Assembly (NCBI RefSeq): GCF_028657945.1
Contig: NZ_CP059693.1
Location: 930,001-994,000, forward strand
DNA: 64,000 nt
Source: Thalassomonas haliotis
GTDB lineage: Bacteria > Pseudomonadota > Gammaproteobacteria > Enterobacterales > Alteromonadaceae
Direction: 5' to 3'
Shown: positions 63,172 through 64,000 of the stretch, one piece after another
How the letters are laid out: the number at the start of each line of letters is the position of its first letter
Numbering within the stretch: the first letter of the stretch is position 1
Position numbers and translations under genes: made by a program
The notes under the pieces: generated by a model
Told to the model about the DNA's origin: nothing
The model's database searches: none
What the model saw: only the letters and a program-made list of their open reading frames with translations

Positions 63172-64000
63172 ATGCGTGTACTCAAATTTGGTGGTTCGTC
63201 GCTCGCCACTGCTGAACGATTTAAGCAAGTGGCTCAAATCATCAAGGATAAAAGCCAGTCATCAAAGGTGGCGGTGGTGGTTTCGGCGCCGCAGGGGGTA
63301 ACCAACCACTTGGTGGCCATGGCGGAAAATATCAGCGATGAAGACAAACTCAGTACCGATTTACAACTTTTTAAAAGCGCAATAGACAGCATTATCGATG
63401 ACTTAAGCGCCAGCCTTGATGGTTTTAACCGCCAGCATGCCGAGCAGGCACTGGCAAACTGCGAGCACCAGCTGAGCCGTTATATGCAGGGGGCGACTAT
63501 GCTGTCGTTTTGCCCGGAGCATATCCGGGCACGCATTATCAGCACGGGTGAAAGGCTCAGTGTTGCCATACTGGAGTCGGTATTTGCGGCGCTGGCTTGT
63601 GAGGTTTCTATCCTGGAGCCGGAAAAATTCCTGTTTACCAGCGACGAATCCCTCAATGCCGTGGCAGATCTGGTATTGAGCAAGAAAAAGTTTGCCGAGC
63701 TTTACCGTGAGCGCAAACAAATCGCTATTATGCCGGGCTTTTTTGGCGTTAACAGCAAGGGAGAAGTAACCACTTTAGGCCGTAACGGCTCGGATTATTC
63801 GGCGGCTGTGCTGGCGGTATGCGCCGAAGCAGAATGTTGCGAGATCTGGACCGATGTTGACGGCGTGTTTAATGCCGATCCCCGTTTGATCAAAGATGCC
63901 AAATTGCTTGATTATCTCTCTTACCAGGAGGCGATGGAATTATCCTATTTTGGCGCCAGCGTATTACATCCGAAAACCATAGGCCCGATCGCCCAGTATC
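63172..64000 (+). CDS. thrA: Aspartokinase I / homoserine dehydrogenase I, N-terminal part (cut by window end)
   Basis: 276 codons visible. MRVLKFGGSSLATAERFKQV is the kinase start; STGERLSVAILE, FFGVNSKGEVTTLGRNGSDY and WTDVDGVFNADPRL are substrate and nucleotide sites. Preceded by AAGGGGATGTAAA. The leader and attenuator upstream show it is the threonine-controlled bifunctional enzyme, although the dehydrogenase half lies outside the window. Confidence 0.93.
   Translation, partial: MRVLKFGGSSLATAERFKQVAQIIKDKSQSSKVAVVVSAPQGVTNHLVAMAENISDEDKLSTDLQLFKSAIDSIIDDLSASLDGFNRQHAEQALANCEHQLSRYMQGATMLSFCPEHIRARIISTGERLSVAILESVFAALACEVSILEPEKFLFTSDESLNAVADLVLSKKKFAELYRERKQIAIMPGFFGVNSKGEVTTLGRNGSDYSAAVLAVCAEAECCEIWTDVDGVFNADPRLIKDAKLLDYLSYQEAMELSYFGASVLHPKTIGPIAQY

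Noticed and set aside
1-64000. CRISPR array or prophage
   Set aside because: No regularly spaced short repeats, no cas genes, no phage structural or integrase genes seen; the only tandem array is the 103-bp one at 4261-4672.

Overview
The window reads as chromosome of a marine gammaproteobacterium, most likely from the Colwelliaceae (Thalassomonas/Colwellia type). This is an inference from protein style: a HupB-like HU, an rpsU-yqeY-dnaG-rpoD block, MaoP (DUF413), RMF, a RegB/RegA pair, a GlyGly-CTERM surface protein, and an ACCAATTG-type inverted repeat. No rRNA or marker tree was available. Coding density is high and most genes are ordinary core genes. One clearly AT-richer accessory block lies at about 45.3-52.0 kb.

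Layout. 1-6.1 kb: a MacAB-like efflux operon on the minus strand (adaptor, ATPase, permease cut by the window edge). It diverges from a sigma-54 response regulator and its histidine kinase. The efflux operon has a recognisable -24/-12 promoter and paired 21-bp-spaced upstream sites. The regulator and kinase genes are separated by four tandem 103-bp repeats, each encoding a 37-residue mini-ORF with its own start. 6.1-8.4 kb: a YtrA-type GntR regulator with an ABC-2 transporter and an operator over its promoter. 8.7-13.1 kb: a second ABC exporter (ATPase, permease, adaptor). 13.2-15.4 kb: hupB, an IS1595-type transposase relic and a soluble CZB chemoreceptor. 15.8-21 kb: a secreted M28 peptidase, an exported KatG and divergent OxyR. 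21.2 kb: tRNA-Ile2(CAU). 21.5-27 kb: a large GlyGly-CTERM surface protein next to an MbnP/MbnH metallo-mystery pair and an outer-membrane protein.

27.1-35.8 kb: the rpoD-dnaG-yqeY-rpsU block, tsaD, plsY, folB-folK and uppP. 36.1-37.8 kb: a small unknown cassette (49-residue peptide, multi-pass membrane protein, anchored protein) and an HTH protein. 37.9-45.3 kb: acyl-CoA dehydrogenase, CnoX-like protein, single-domain regulator, MsrA, RegB/RegA redox two-component system, an unknown protein and a DUF3820 gene.

45.3-52.0 kb is the most interesting part. An AT-rich cassette is inserted between an intact DUF3820 gene and a second, diverged copy of that gene's last 82 bp. It carries two tiny paralogous precursors (Sec signal plus a mature peptide of about 25 residues with a CxxC...CEKC core), an intercistronic hairpin, a membrane-anchored glutaredoxin-like protein, an anchored unknown protein, and a complete adaptor/ATPase/permease exporter. 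A divergent anchored Cys-containing protein sits alongside. It looks like an undescribed secreted Cys-peptide system with its own thiol enzyme and exporter.

52-64 kb: maoP, rmf, a seven-gene molybdenum cofactor operon (moaA-mobA-moaB-moaC-moaD-moaE-moeB) divergent from moeA, yebG under a LexA box, a YgjP-type metalloprotease, a CheY/CheX/diguanylate cyclase operon, and the thr leader with attenuator followed by thrA, which is cut by the window end.
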